Below, in pieces: positions 16,126 to 25,196 of a DNA stretch of 64,000 nt (the stretch's first letter is position 1; each line of letters starts with the position of its first letter). The DNA comes from Pseudomonadota bacterium (GTDB taxonomy: Bacteria > Pseudomonadota > Alphaproteobacteria > Rhizobiales > Rhizobiaceae). The translations under genes were made by a program, and so were the position numbers. Below the pieces are notes generated by a model, which saw only the letters and a program-made list of their open reading frames with translations, did no database searches and had not been told where the DNA came from. The stretch lies in contig JAEXYH010000038.1 in the NCBI GenBank assembly GCA_023451735.1, forward strand, positions 62,001-126,000, read 5' to 3'.

Positions 16126-17304
16126 TCAGCGAATACGCCGCGCGACGATCGCCGCCAGCACTACGCAGATGACCAGCACGCCTGTCGCGATCAGCGTCGG
16201 CAGCGCGAAGCTGCCGCTCTTCTGAGCCGCCCAGCCGGCCACAAGCGGGCCGATGATCTGGCCGACGCCGAAAGCCGCCGTCATCGCGGCAAGCGCCCGG
16301 CGCGGGCTATCCGGCATCAACTTGCCGCCGAGCTGCAGCCCGTATGCGGTGATCACCATGAAGGTCGCGCCAAGTAGCAGACCGCCGAACAGCGCGCCTG
16401 CCATCGGCGGCAGAAGCACCGAACAGAGAACGCCGATGGCAAGCACCGTCATTGCCGCCGTATAGGCTCTGGCAAGCCCGATCCGGATCGCCAGCGGATG
16501 CCAGGCGATCAGCGAGACGGCCGCAGCACAGCCGGTGACGAACCAGGCGAGGAATTCGATGGTAGGCCCCGCATCCCCCTGCCTTGCGATCGTCACCAGA
16601 AATGTTGCGGTGATCACGTAACCGAAGCCGAACAGACCGTAGGAGGTCGTCAGCAGCACGAGCGGCAGCTTCCATACGAGCGGCGGCTCTACCTTTCTCT
16701 CCGTCGCGCCATGCCGCCGCGGCAGCATCCACTGAACAAGAAACAAGGCAACGAGAGCGATCGCCGCGCCCGCCAGCCAGTTGATCCGCCAGCCATGCGC
16801 GGCATCGCCTGAGGATGTATTGACGATCAGCGCCAACGCCGAGGAGAGCGCTATCCCCGCTCCCACCCCGCCGAAATGCAGAAAATTGACGACATGCCCC
16901 TTCTTTCCACATTGCTGCGCATAAGGAAGCACGATCGACGAGGTCAGGATCATCGCCAGCGCGCTTGCCAGCCCAGCGAGAAACCGGATGGCGACGAATG
17001 CCGGAACCGATATGGTAAGAGCCATGGCGGCCAGAAGTATCGCTGTGGCTGCGAGCGACGAGAGCGCGATCACTCTTTCCCGGCCCGCAGCCCAGCCCTG
17101 CCCGGCAAGGATGGCACCCGCAAGATACCCGGCGAAATTGCCGGCCGCGATATATCCCGCATCCGCAGAAGAGATCGGAATGCCGGCAATCATGCCCGGT
17201 AGGACGGGTGTGTAGAAAAAGCGTCCAAATCCCATGGCGGCGGCCATGGCGATTGCGCCGGATAGGCCGACGAGGCGAAGGTTCAAGCGAGGGGGTATGT
17301 CCAT
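16126..17304 (-). CDS. MFS transporter, YbfB family
   Basis: A 392-residue twelve-helix major facilitator permease of the YbfB/YjiJ type. The N-terminal landmark AMAAAMGFGRFFYTPVLPGM (about 20-39) replaces the usual MFS motif A region in this subgroup, and HVVNFLHFGGVGAGIALSS marks helix 5. The substrate is not predictable; family members include aromatic or small-molecule exporters. ATG 17304, with GCAGGG just upstream, is preferred to 17337 because the extra 11 residues do not fit the family. It stands alone, with bacA 123 bp away on the same strand. Confidence 0.85.
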   Translation of the reverse strand: MDIPPRLNLRLVGLSGAIAMAAAMGFGRFFYTPVLPGMIAGIPISSADAGYIAAGNFAGYLAGAILAGQGWAAGRERVIALSSLAATAILLAAMALTISVPAFVAIRFLAGLASALAMILTSSIVLPYAQQCGKKGHVVNFLHFGGVGAGIALSSALALIVNTSSGDAAHGWRINWLAGAAIALVALFLVQWMLPRRHGATERKVEPPLVWKLPLVLLTTSYGLFGFGYVITATFLVTIARQGDAGPTIEFLAWFVTGCAAAVSLIAWHPLAIRIGLARAYTAAMTVLAIGVLCSVLLPPMAGALFGGLLLGATFMVITAYGLQLGGKLMPDSPRRALAAMTAAFGVGQIIGPLVAGWAAQKSGSFALPTLIATGVLVICVVLAAIVARRIR

Positions 17305-17553
17305 GCCCTGCTTATGGCAGCGTGGAACCCGCTGCACAAATCAGCATTTTTCATCGCCACCGGAATAATTTGAATGCTTCTACCCCGACCCATCTTGAAG
17401 CCCTTTGCCTGTTGCGCCATGCAGGCGCATGGCGCCGGCAGAAAGCGGACGCAGTAACGAATTGGTGCACTGCAGGGAGTCATTTGTCTTGTTGTTGACA
17501 CGAATGACCGTCATGGTCTTTCTCGTGCCAAATCAACAGACGGGAGGCGCAAA

Positions 17554-17772
17554 ATGGATCGTGACCTGACCGTATCGGAAGTCCTGGTGGACCCGCTGAT
17601 CGCGCAGTTGCGCAGGGCGGACCTGATCGGCAATGCCGCATTCGCGCAATTGATGGAGAGTGCCGCTCGCGTGCACGCGCGCCGTGCAATCGATAACCTC
17701 GGCGAAGAGCGCGCGACAGCATTTTATTGCGCCATCGAAGCGTCCAATCGCGCGGAAACCTGCCTCCGCTAA
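17554..17772 (+). CDS. Small hypothetical protein
   Basis: A 72-residue soluble, helical, acidic-to-neutral protein beginning MDRDLTVSEVLVDPLIAQLRRAD. GGGAGG six bases upstream of ATG 17554 is an excellent ribosome binding site. TTGACA at 17495-17500 could be a -35 box, with an imperfect inverted repeat (GACC/GGTC) just after it. I do not recognise a functional family, though small proteins of this kind recur in rhizobia. It converges with map, and a palindromic repeat fills the gap. Confidence 0.65.
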   Translation: MDRDLTVSEVLVDPLIAQLRRADLIGNAAFAQLMESAARVHARRAIDNLGEERATAFYCAIEASNRAETCLR

Positions 17773-17825
17773 AGCAATTCCAGCAAAAGTGGAAACCGGT
17801 TTTGCGTCCGGAATTACGTAAAACC
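17773..17825. repeat. RIME-like palindromic repeat (half unit)
   Basis: Nested palindrome: GCAATTCC...GGAATTACG outer arms, GCAAAA...TTTTGC middle arms and AACCGGTT at the centre. The same block occurs in inverse orientation at about 36268-36318. It lies between convergent genes. Confidence 0.65.
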
Positions 17826-17885
17826 GGGATTCGGCCGGTCGCCACTTGCGCCGCGACCGGCCATGCTACGTGCTTGCGATAATCC

Positions 17886-18641
17886 TCAATTCGCCAATGT
17901 AAGGATCAGGGGGCCGTTCTTGGTCGCAACGATGGTGTGCTCGTATTGCACCGTCGGCGCGCTCGGGTCGCTGTAAAGTGTCCAGGGATCGTCATTGTCG
18001 CCATCTTCGGCCCATGTGCCGCCCATAGACAGGAACGGCTCGACGGTGAAGACGAGCCCGTCTTCCATAATTCGCCGTTCGCTCTTTTCCGGCCAGGTGG
18101 GGATCTCCTTCGGCTCGTCATGCAGGGTGAGACCAATGCCGTGGCTGGAAAGATTGGTGATCAGCGTATAGCGGTTCTTCTTGGCGAACGCGCCGATCGC
18201 ATTGCCGATGCCGCCGAGCGGAGCACCGGCTTTCACCTGCTGCAACCCCGTCCACAACGCCCTCTTGCCATCGCGGCAAAGCTTCTCGATCTCGCGGCGC
18301 ACCGGCGGCACTGCGTAGGATGAACCGCAATCGCCGAAGAAACCGTCCTTCACGGCGGAAACGTCGATATTGACGAGATCTCCGGCCTTGATCACCCGGC
18401 CGCCCGGAATGCCGTGCGCAACCTCCTCGTTGACGCTGATGCAGGTCGCACCGGGAAACTGGTAGCACGTCTCAGGTGCCGATTGCGCGCCGTTGTCTTC
18501 CAGGATCTTGCGGCCGATATCATCCAGTTCCTTGGTGGTGATCCCCGGCTCGAGCGACTTCGCCATCGTCTCCATCGCCTGGGCGCAGAGCCGGCCGATC
18601 GCTTTCAGCTTGTCGAGTTCGTCTTCACTGGAGATTACCAT
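17886..18641 (-). CDS. map: Type I methionine aminopeptidase
   Basis: A 251-residue metalloprotease that removes the initiator Met. All five metal ligands are visible: Asp in NIDVSA, Asp in FFGDCGSS, His in SSHGIGLTLH, Glu in VFTVEPF and Glu in VQYEHTI, plus the substrate-contact His in VAHGIPGG. The central motifs are somewhat divergent from the housekeeping enzyme, for example APETCYQFPGATCISVN, so this could be a second paralogue. It follows the LLM flavoprotein gene by 28 bp on the same strand and is probably co-transcribed with it. Confidence 0.88.
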   Translation of the reverse strand: MVISSEDELDKLKAIGRLCAQAMETMAKSLEPGITTKELDDIGRKILEDNGAQSAPETCYQFPGATCISVNEEVAHGIPGGRVIKAGDLVNIDVSAVKDGFFGDCGSSYAVPPVRREIEKLCRDGKRALWTGLQQVKAGAPLGGIGNAIGAFAKKNRYTLITNLSSHGIGLTLHDEPKEIPTWPEKSERRIMEDGLVFTVEPFLSMGGTWAEDGDNDDPWTLYSDPSAPTVQYEHTIVATKNGPLILTLAN

Positions 18642-18669
18642 TGCGGGTCGTTTCCTCGTTTATGCATTC

Positions 18670-19731
18670 TTATTCCGCCTGCGATGTGGCCCGCTCTGCC
18701 GAACCGGTCAATTCCTTTCTGACGATCGGCGCCACCTTGGTGCCGTAAAGCTCGATACCGCGCATGATCTGGTCATGCGGCATAAGGCCGATCGCCATCT
18801 GCAGCAGGAACCGGTCCATCCTGAACACCTTATGGGCGGCAATGATCTTTTCGGCCACCAGTTCCGGCTCGCCGACAAAGAGATTGCCGAGCGGCCCGCG
18901 GGCGTGATCGAAATGCGCCCGGCTTGTCGGCCCCCAGCCCCGTTCGCGGCCGATGCGGTTCATCACTTCGGACTGAGGACCGTAAAACTGGTCGGCAGCC
19001 GCTTCCGTCGTATCGGCGATGAAACCGTGGACATTGATGCTGGTCTTCAGCTTCGCCGGATCGTGCCCCGCATTTTCCCCCGCTTCGCGATAGAGATCGG
19101 CAAACGGCTTGAAGCGCGGATATTCCCCGCCAATGATGGCGATCGCCAGCGGCAGGCCGAGAGAGCCGGCGCGCACCACCGATTGCGGTGTCCCGCCGAC
19201 CGCGATCCAGACCGGCAATTGCTCCTGCAGCGGCCGAGGGTAGACGCCGTGTCCATTGATCGGCGTCCGCATTTGGCCCTTCCAGCTAACGATTTCCTCG
19301 TCACGAAGCTTGAGCAGCAGATCCAGCTTTTCGGAAAACAGCGCGTCATAGTCTCCGAGATCGTAACCGAACAGCGGAAAGGATTCGATGAACGACCCGC
19401 GCCCGGCCATGATCTCGGCCCGCCCGCCGGAAATCAGGTCGACGGTCGAAAACTGCTGGAAGACCCGTACCGGATCGTCAGAGCTCAGGACGGTGACGGA
19501 ACTGGTCAGCCTGATGTTTCTGGTGATCGCAGCCGCCGCCGCCAGCACAGTCGAAGGTGAGGAAATCACGTAGTCTGGCCGATGATGTTCACCGAGTCCG
19601 AACACGTCGAGGCCCACCTCATCGGCAAGCCTGATCTCTTCGAGAAGGTTCTTCAGCCGTCTTGCGCCCTCGACACCCTTGTTGAGGGCAGCCGAGTCCA
19701 GATCGCCGAATGTGTGAAGCCCGAGTTCCAT
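18670..19731 (-). CDS. LLM-class flavin-dependent oxidoreductase
   Basis: A 353-residue luciferase-like TIM-barrel monooxygenase. It begins MELGLHTFGD, followed by GLDVFGLGEHHRPDYVISSP (the EHH active-site strand), LTSSVTVLSSDDPVRVFQQFSTVDLISGGRAEIMAGRGSF and PVWIAVGGTPQSVVRAG in the FMN-phosphate region. I recall an Agrobacterium protein of this subgroup with a solved structure and no known substrate. ATG 19731 was chosen because of AGGA seven bases upstream and the conserved MELGLHTFGD start; the frame extends seven codons further. The gene precedes map in an apparent two-gene operon. Confidence 0.85.
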   Translation of the reverse strand: MELGLHTFGDLDSAALNKGVEGARRLKNLLEEIRLADEVGLDVFGLGEHHRPDYVISSPSTVLAAAAAITRNIRLTSSVTVLSSDDPVRVFQQFSTVDLISGGRAEIMAGRGSFIESFPLFGYDLGDYDALFSEKLDLLLKLRDEEIVSWKGQMRTPINGHGVYPRPLQEQLPVWIAVGGTPQSVVRAGSLGLPLAIAIIGGEYPRFKPFADLYREAGENAGHDPAKLKTSINVHGFIADTTEAAADQFYGPQSEVMNRIGRERGWGPTSRAHFDHARGPLGNLFVGEPELVAEKIIAAHKVFRMDRFLLQMAIGLMPHDQIMRGIELYGTKVAPIVRKELTGSAERATSQAE

Positions 19732-19948
19732 GGAAAATCCTGTAAGGCGCAAACGCGCAACGTGGAATGGTTCTATGTTTCAGATAGAGATCGGCAGCGG
19801 CGAGCGCAAACAGCAAACCATCGATCTTATCCTTCGACAAATTCGATAGCTGCACTAATTCCCGCTGGCCGCATTGCTGATCATCATCAACTCCGGCCAC
19901 AATGCCTCTGGCACTCTTTTCGCACCGCGCGCGGAAAATGGGGGAAAC

Positions 19949-21490
19949 ATGAGCTTCTTCGAAAGCCTTCTCGTCCTGATCCTTGTGGCGATCATGCTCC
20001 TGCAGGTATCCCGCCGGCTCAAAATGCCTTATCCGTCCATGCTGGCTCTTGCCGGCGCGGCCGTCGCGCTCATTCCAGGCACGCCGGTCATCAACATCGA
20101 TCCCGCAACCGCGCTTGCGCTCTTCATCGCCCCTGCCCTTCTCGACGCCGCCTTCGACTTTCCACTCGGCACGGCCAAACGTTTCTGGTTGCCGCTGGTC
20201 GCCTTCGCCATCGGCGGTGTCATCGTCACCGCAGCATCCGTCGCCTGGGTCGGCTGGGCCTTTGCCGGCCTGCCGGTTGCAGCCGCGGTGGTGCTCGGCG
20301 CAATCGTCGCCCCGCCCGATGCGGCAGCCGCTACGGCAATGCTTTCCACCATGTCCATTCCGCGCGAAACCGATACGATCCTGCGCGGCGAAAGCCTGTT
20401 CAACGATGCCGCAGCCCTCCTCATCTTCGATGCTGCGCTTGCGATCCAGTCCGCCGGTCATCTGAACACCGAGGTCGGCCTGCATCTGACGCTCGCAGTC
20501 CCCGGCGGCATCATCTTCGGCATTCTCGCCGCCCGCCTGATCCGTCGCCTCACCCTTTCGGTCAGCGGCACGCTCGGCGGCAATGTCCTGCAATTTGCCC
20601 AGACATTCCTGCTCTGGATCATCGCGACACGGCTGCATCTCTCCGCCGTGCTCGCCGTCGTCTGCTGCGGCATGACGCTGGCCCGGATGTCGGAAGCGCG
20701 GTCGTCGGCGCGCATGCGGGTGCAGTCCTATGCCGTCTGGAGTGCCGCGGTTTTCGTGCTGAACGTCATGGCCTTCCTGCTGATGGGCATGCAGGCCCGT
20801 GCCATTCTGTCCGATATGGAACCCGGCCACCTGGGAGATGCCGTCACCTTTGCCGGTCTCGTCGTGGTCACCGTCATCGCCGTGAGGCTCGTGGTCTGCA
20901 TCGGCTTCAACCGCATCCATGCCTATTACGCCCATCGCGCCGGAAGGCCGGAGCCGGCAACGATCAGGCAGGCGACGCTTGCCGGCTGGTGCGGCATGCG
21001 CGGCCTCGTCACGCTTGCCACCGCCTTTGCACTGCCGGCCGATTTCCCCCAGCGCGATATCGTCGTCCTTGCCGCCTTCGCAGTCGTTCTGGCAACATTG
21101 GTCGCCCAAGGGCTGACGCTGGTGCCGCTGATCAACTGGCTCGGCCTCGACCGGACCGCAGAAGGTATTCGCGAACTGACCAAGCTGCGCGCCCATATTG
21201 CCCGGGCCGGCTTCATGAAGCTCGAAAATGCCACCGGCCCGGAAGCCGAGATGTTGCGCAACAATTTCAAGCTGGAAAAACACGGCAGCCTGCATGACGA
21301 GGGAGCCGCTGCACTTGCGACCTATCGCCGGCTGGCTCTCGGCGCGATCACTGCCCAGCGCGAAGCCCTCGAACAGCTGCGCGAGGACAACAAACTCACG
21401 GTCGACGAATACAATCTGTTTCTTGAAGAGATCGACTGGCGCGAGCTATCCGTGCTTCCGGAAGAAGAGCGCCGGATCGAGGAGATATGA
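19949..21490 (+). CDS. CPA1-family cation/proton antiporter
   Basis: A 513-residue membrane protein with about twelve helices in the first 400 residues and a cytoplasmic C-terminal helical tail. Family landmarks are LFIAPALLDAAFDFP, AIVAPPDAAAATAMLSTM and LRGESLFNDAAALLIFD, the last carrying the conserved Asp of NhaP/NHE-type Na+/H+ exchangers (the ND motif). CGMRGLVTLATAFALP matches the later conserved helix. It should exchange Na+ or K+ for H+ at the inner membrane. ATG 19949 has GGGGGA upstream; earlier in-frame starts give a non-membrane extension. It is divergent from the LLM-map operon. Confidence 0.88.
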   Translation: MSFFESLLVLILVAIMLLQVSRRLKMPYPSMLALAGAAVALIPGTPVINIDPATALALFIAPALLDAAFDFPLGTAKRFWLPLVAFAIGGVIVTAASVAWVGWAFAGLPVAAAVVLGAIVAPPDAAAATAMLSTMSIPRETDTILRGESLFNDAAALLIFDAALAIQSAGHLNTEVGLHLTLAVPGGIIFGILAARLIRRLTLSVSGTLGGNVLQFAQTFLLWIIATRLHLSAVLAVVCCGMTLARMSEARSSARMRVQSYAVWSAAVFVLNVMAFLLMGMQARAILSDMEPGHLGDAVTFAGLVVVTVIAVRLVVCIGFNRIHAYYAHRAGRPEPATIRQATLAGWCGMRGLVTLATAFALPADFPQRDIVVLAAFAVVLATLVAQGLTLVPLINWLGLDRTAEGIRELTKLRAHIARAGFMKLENATGPEAEMLRNNFKLEKHGSLHDEGAAALATYRRLALGAITAQREALEQLREDNKLTVDEYNLFLEEIDWRELSVLPEEERRIEEI

Positions 21491-21555
21491 GCATTCGACG
21501 GGTTGAATCAGTTCATCAAACCGCCGAAACAATCCACTGAAAAAGCTGGACTTCT

Positions 21556-22017
21556 TCAGAACGTCCCGGCCACTTCGGCCATCTGGTTGGCGGCGATGCT
21601 CCAGCCTTCCTCAAACCCCATCTCCTGATGCGCTTTCATGTCCCCTTCATTCCAGTGGACAACAGTCGCGGTGTAGCGCGAACGTCCGTTCCCCAGATCC
21701 TCGAATTCGAGAATGGCGGTCATGAACGGCTTTTCCGAAGGCACCCATCCGGCGGTATAGGCATCGGTGAAAACCAGCTTGCGGCCCGGCACGATTTCCA
21801 GATAGACGCCCGGATTAGGGATCTTCTCGCCGTTCGGCCCTTCCATCAGCACGAAGGCCTCGCCGCCTGGGCGAAGATCGGAGCGCGCCTCTGTCACCTT
21901 CCACGGAAGCGGGCAGAACCACTCGCCGAACCGATCCGGTGTCGTCCAGACCTTGAACAATTTTTCGGCGGGCACGTCGAATTCGCGAATGAGCTGCAGC
22001 TTGTAGGTGGCGGTCAT
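21556..22017 (-). CDS. SRPBCC (AHSA1-like) domain protein
   Basis: A 153-residue START-fold protein of the Activator of Hsp90 ATPase homologue 1-like group. The segment YKLQLIREFDVPAEKLFKVWTTPDRFGEWFCP opens the domain; GKLVFTDAYTAGWVP-like and ATVVHWNEGDMKAHQEMGFEEGW segments close it. Such proteins bind hydrophobic ligands; none is known here. The start at 22017 is set by AGGATC just upstream and by the family start; the open frame upstream is basic and not protein-like. It stands alone between the antiporter and the FecBCD-type importer. Confidence 0.85.
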   Translation of the reverse strand: MTATYKLQLIREFDVPAEKLFKVWTTPDRFGEWFCPLPWKVTEARSDLRPGGEAFVLMEGPNGEKIPNPGVYLEIVPGRKLVFTDAYTAGWVPSEKPFMTAILEFEDLGNGRSRYTATVVHWNEGDMKAHQEMGFEEGWSIAANQMAEVAGTF

Positions 22018-22126
22018 GATCCTGTCTCCCTCCAGGTTTTCATCATCGTATCGGATGTTGAACCTAGGACGAAGGTGAAGACGGAAAACCGACAGAGCCG
22101 GAGATTTTTTCTCCGGTTCCCAAAGA

Positions 22127-22888
22127 CTATCGGAGATAATGGATATGCGGCCGTGCATGATGCGGCGAGGTTTCCACCCGCGCATCGACTGAAAACACAT
22201 CGCGCAGTAATTCCTGCGTCACGATCTCTTCCGGCGCGCCGGACGCTACGATCCTGCCCTTCTGCATAACGATCAGCCGGTCGCAGAACATCGCCGCATG
22301 ATTGAGATCGTGCAGCGCGATGATGCTGGTGACCGGCAGACCGGAGACGAGCCGCATCAGGCTGATCTGGTGCTGAATGTCGAGATGGTTGGTCGGCTCG
22401 TCGAGGATCAGCTCTTTCGGCGATTGCGCCAGTGCCCGGGCGATATGCGCCCGCTGTTTTTCGCCGCCCGAAAGGCTCTGCCAGCGGTCGTCGCGTTTTT
22501 CGCTCATGCCGGCGCGGTCAAGCGCTTGCCTCACCGCATCGTCATCCGCCTTCGACCAGCCGGAAAACATCGAGCGATGCGGAAAGCGGCCGAGCTTGAC
22601 CACATCGATGACCTTGAGATTGGAATTGGTCGCCGCATGCTGTTCGACGAAGGCGACGCGCTGTGCCATCGCACGGCGACCGATGTTCTTGATATCTTGC
22701 CCCTCGAGCGTGACGGTACCCGAATGCGGCTTTTTGAGCCCGGCAAGCAACCGTAACAGCGAGGTCTTGCCCGATCCGTTCGGCCCCAACAGACCGAGCA
22801 TCTGGCCGGGCTTTGCTTCGAAGGAAACGCCATCAAGAATGGTCTTGCGGCCGATCTTCCAGCTGAGATTGTCGGTCCTGATGCTCAT
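22127..22888 (-). CDS. FecE-type ABC transporter ATP-binding protein
   Basis: A 253-residue ATPase. Walker A GPNGSGKTS (about 34-42), Q-loop in VAFVEQHAAT, signature LSGGEKQRAHIARAL, Walker B ELILDEPTNHLD and switch His in IALHDLNHAA are all intact. It overlaps the permease gene by four bases (ATGA). The C-terminal part is the FecE/BtuD type, matching importers of ferric siderophores, haem or cobalamin. Third gene of an SBP-permease-ATPase operon. Confidence 0.9.
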   Translation of the reverse strand: MSIRTDNLSWKIGRKTILDGVSFEAKPGQMLGLLGPNGSGKTSLLRLLAGLKKPHSGTVTLEGQDIKNIGRRAMAQRVAFVEQHAATNSNLKVIDVVKLGRFPHRSMFSGWSKADDDAVRQALDRAGMSEKRDDRWQSLSGGEKQRAHIARALAQSPKELILDEPTNHLDIQHQISLMRLVSGLPVTSIIALHDLNHAAMFCDRLIVMQKGRIVASGAPEEIVTQELLRDVFSVDARVETSPHHARPHIHYLR

Positions 22889-23961
22889 GATACCCTCTGG
22901 AAGCGATAGAGGATAACGGCGAAGAAGGGTACGCCGACGAGTGCGGTGACGACACCGATCGGCAGAACCTGCTGCGGGATAAGCGCCCGCGAGGCGATAT
23001 CCGCAAGAACCATGAAGATCGCACCGACGATGGCACAAGCCGGCAGCAGCCGGATATGAAGCGGCCCGACGACGAAGCGCGCCGCATGCGGCACGACGAG
23101 TCCGACGAAACCGATCGTGCCGACCATGGAGACGATCGTCGCCGTCATCATCGCCGTCAGCGCGAATAGAACGATCCGCGCCCAGGCGACATTGACGCCG
23201 AGGGAGGCGGCCGCCTCATCGCCGAAGGCAAAGGCGTCAAGCACGCGGGCGTAACAGAGGCAGACGATCAGGCAGACACCGACGACGACCGAAACCAGCA
23301 TGAATTCCGGCCAACGCACGCCGCCAAAGCTGCCGAGCAGCCAGAACATCACATCCCGCGCCTGCTGCGCATTGCCGGATGTGGTGACGATATAGGAGGT
23401 CGCTGCATTGAAAAGCTGCGAGGCTGCGACACCCGCAAGAATGGTACGATCCGCCCCTCCCCGCGTGCCATTCGACAGCAGCGCAACAAAGAAGAATGCG
23501 GCAAACGCACCGGCAAATGCACCGGCCGACAGCGACACAGTACCCGCGCCGAGACCCAGGATGACGATCGCGACGGCACCAGTAGAGGCACCCGCCGAAA
23601 TGCCGAGCACGTAAGGCTCCGCCAGCGGGTTGCGCAACAGCGACTGCATGATCGCGCCGGAGAGAGCCAGCCCCGCGCCGCAGAAGGCGGCGACCAGCGC
23701 CCGGCTGAGACGGTAATCCCAGATCACCGTCTCATGGATGCGGTTGAGTTCGATCGCGGTCCAGCCCATCCGGTTGGTGATCGCGGCATAAGTCGTCGAC
23801 AGCGGGATCGGCAGGTCACCGATCCCGACGCTGACGCCCACGACGAGCGCGATGGCGGCGAGCGATGCCAGAAGCAGCAGCAGGAAGACGGCAAACTGCC
23901 GTCCTCCCGATTGAAACTGCGACGGCCTGCAGGCCGGGATCGAGCCGGATGTTTCGCTCAC
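22885..23961 (-). CDS. FecCD-type ABC transporter permease
   Basis: A 358-residue permease with about ten helices. Family motifs are RLSRALVAAFCGAGLALSGAIMQSLLRNPLAEPYVLGISAGAS (about 85-127) and FVGLVVPHAARFVVGP (about 280-295). This is the architecture of BtuC/FecD-type importers. It overlaps the preceding substrate-binding protein gene by four bases and the following ATPase gene by four bases, so the three are translationally coupled. The substrate is not readable from the permease. Confidence 0.92.
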   Translation of the reverse strand: MSETSGSIPACRPSQFQSGGRQFAVFLLLLLASLAAIALVVGVSVGIGDLPIPLSTTYAAITNRMGWTAIELNRIHETVIWDYRLSRALVAAFCGAGLALSGAIMQSLLRNPLAEPYVLGISAGASTGAVAIVILGLGAGTVSLSAGAFAGAFAAFFFVALLSNGTRGGADRTILAGVAASQLFNAATSYIVTTSGNAQQARDVMFWLLGSFGGVRWPEFMLVSVVVGVCLIVCLCYARVLDAFAFGDEAAASLGVNVAWARIVLFALTAMMTATIVSMVGTIGFVGLVVPHAARFVVGPLHIRLLPACAIVGAIFMVLADIASRALIPQQVLPIGVVTALVGVPFFAVILYRFQRVS

Positions 23962-24983
23962 TTCAACAGACCAAGTGCCTTGAGCTGCTCGGCCACCTGT
24001 TCAGCACCGTAGATGGTGCGGATGGTCGGGTTCATCGCCTGGCCGTCCATGACGACCATCACCTTGTTCTTGACTGCCGGGATCTGGCTGACAGCCGGAT
24101 CGGTGGTCAGGAACTTGATCTTGGCTTCCGGCTTGTCGAGTTCCCAACGGTTACGGTCGAGATTGGCGACAACGATGACGTCAGGATTGGTGGCAATGAT
24201 GCTTTCCCATCCCAGCGTTGGCCATTCTGCTTCGGTCTTGATCGCGCTTTCGCCGCCCAGTACGTCGGCGATGAAACCGGAAGCGCCGTTCTGGCCACCG
24301 AGATAGGCATCGGCGGTCGGCGACGGGCTGGAGAACCAGAAGACATAGGAAAGCTTCTTGCCGTCCTTGGAAACGCTGGCACGCAGAGCCGCTTCGCGCT
24401 TTTTGAAATCGGCAATCAGCGCCTGACCGCGATCGGAAACGTCAAAAATCTGCGCAAGCTCGTCGATCTCCTTGTAGAGCAGGTCCATGTTCCAAAGCTG
24501 GTCTCGGCTGCCATACTCGTTTTTCACCTTTTCGGTGGACAGGCACGTGCTGGGCGAAATGTAGGACGGTACGCCGACCTTGTCGAAATCCTCGCGCTTG
24601 GCAACCTTGCTGGTCGGGCCGATCAGGCTCGGCAGGGCGGCTGCGACGAAATCCGGATTTTGCGCGAGAATGCTTTCGAAGGTCGGGAATTCGACGGTAA
24701 GGAGCTTGACCTTGGCATTGGCAGCCTCGAGCTGCGGCAAAACCTTGCTCGGCCAGAATGCAGTGCCGACCATCTTGTCTTCGAGACCAAGCAGCAGAAG
24801 GATTTCCGCGCTGTTCTGGCCAAGGCCGACGGCCCGTTCCGGCGCCTTATTGAAGGTGATCGATGCACCGCAATTGTTGATCGCCAGCGGATATTGGGTG
24901 GCCGCCTGAGCCGAATTGAAGGCAAAAACACCGAGGGCGGCGCACAGGCCGGAGGCGGCCAGAAAAGACTTGAGAGCAGTCAC
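23958..24983 (-). CDS. FecB/BtuF-type ABC transporter substrate-binding protein
   Basis: A 341-residue periplasmic binding protein of the helical-backbone class. A signal peptide spans about residues 1-28 (ending NSAQAA). Two lobes are linked by a long helix. Typical segments are RAVGLGQNSAEILLLLGLEDKMVGTAFW in the first lobe and IIATNPDVIVVANL in the second. The start is GTG 24983, with AGGA nine bases upstream and an immediate signal peptide; the frame is open 18 codons further. No TonB-dependent receptor, cobalamin riboswitch or iron-regulatory box is evident nearby. The substrate could be a ferric siderophore, haem or cobalamin. Confidence 0.85.
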   Translation of the reverse strand: MTALKSFLAASGLCAALGVFAFNSAQAATQYPLAINNCGASITFNKAPERAVGLGQNSAEILLLLGLEDKMVGTAFWPSKVLPQLEAANAKVKLLTVEFPTFESILAQNPDFVAAALPSLIGPTSKVAKREDFDKVGVPSYISPSTCLSTEKVKNEYGSRDQLWNMDLLYKEIDELAQIFDVSDRGQALIADFKKREAALRASVSKDGKKLSYVFWFSSPSPTADAYLGGQNGASGFIADVLGGESAIKTEAEWPTLGWESIIATNPDVIVVANLDRNRWELDKPEAKIKFLTTDPAVSQIPAVKNKVMVVMDGQAMNPTIRTIYGAEQVAEQLKALGLLK

Positions 24984-25196
24984 GGGAAATTGTCCTGTCT
25001 GAAGGGATGATAGACGCCACGGCGCTATATCCACCACAGCCGATCAAAACAAGAGCATTCCGCTCATCTTTCATGCAGATTATCGGCGCCATATCGCGCG
25101 GTTCAGACAAAATGCCGCATGAAGGGCTTGCCGCTAAAACATCTTTCACTTAATCAGCGCCCCGGGAGGATTGACAAATAGCAATTCGAGTGGCCG

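Noticed and set aside
24984..25196. A cobalamin riboswitch or iron box before the FecB-type gene
   Set aside because: The region is too short for a B12 riboswitch and shows no clear iron-regulatory palindrome.
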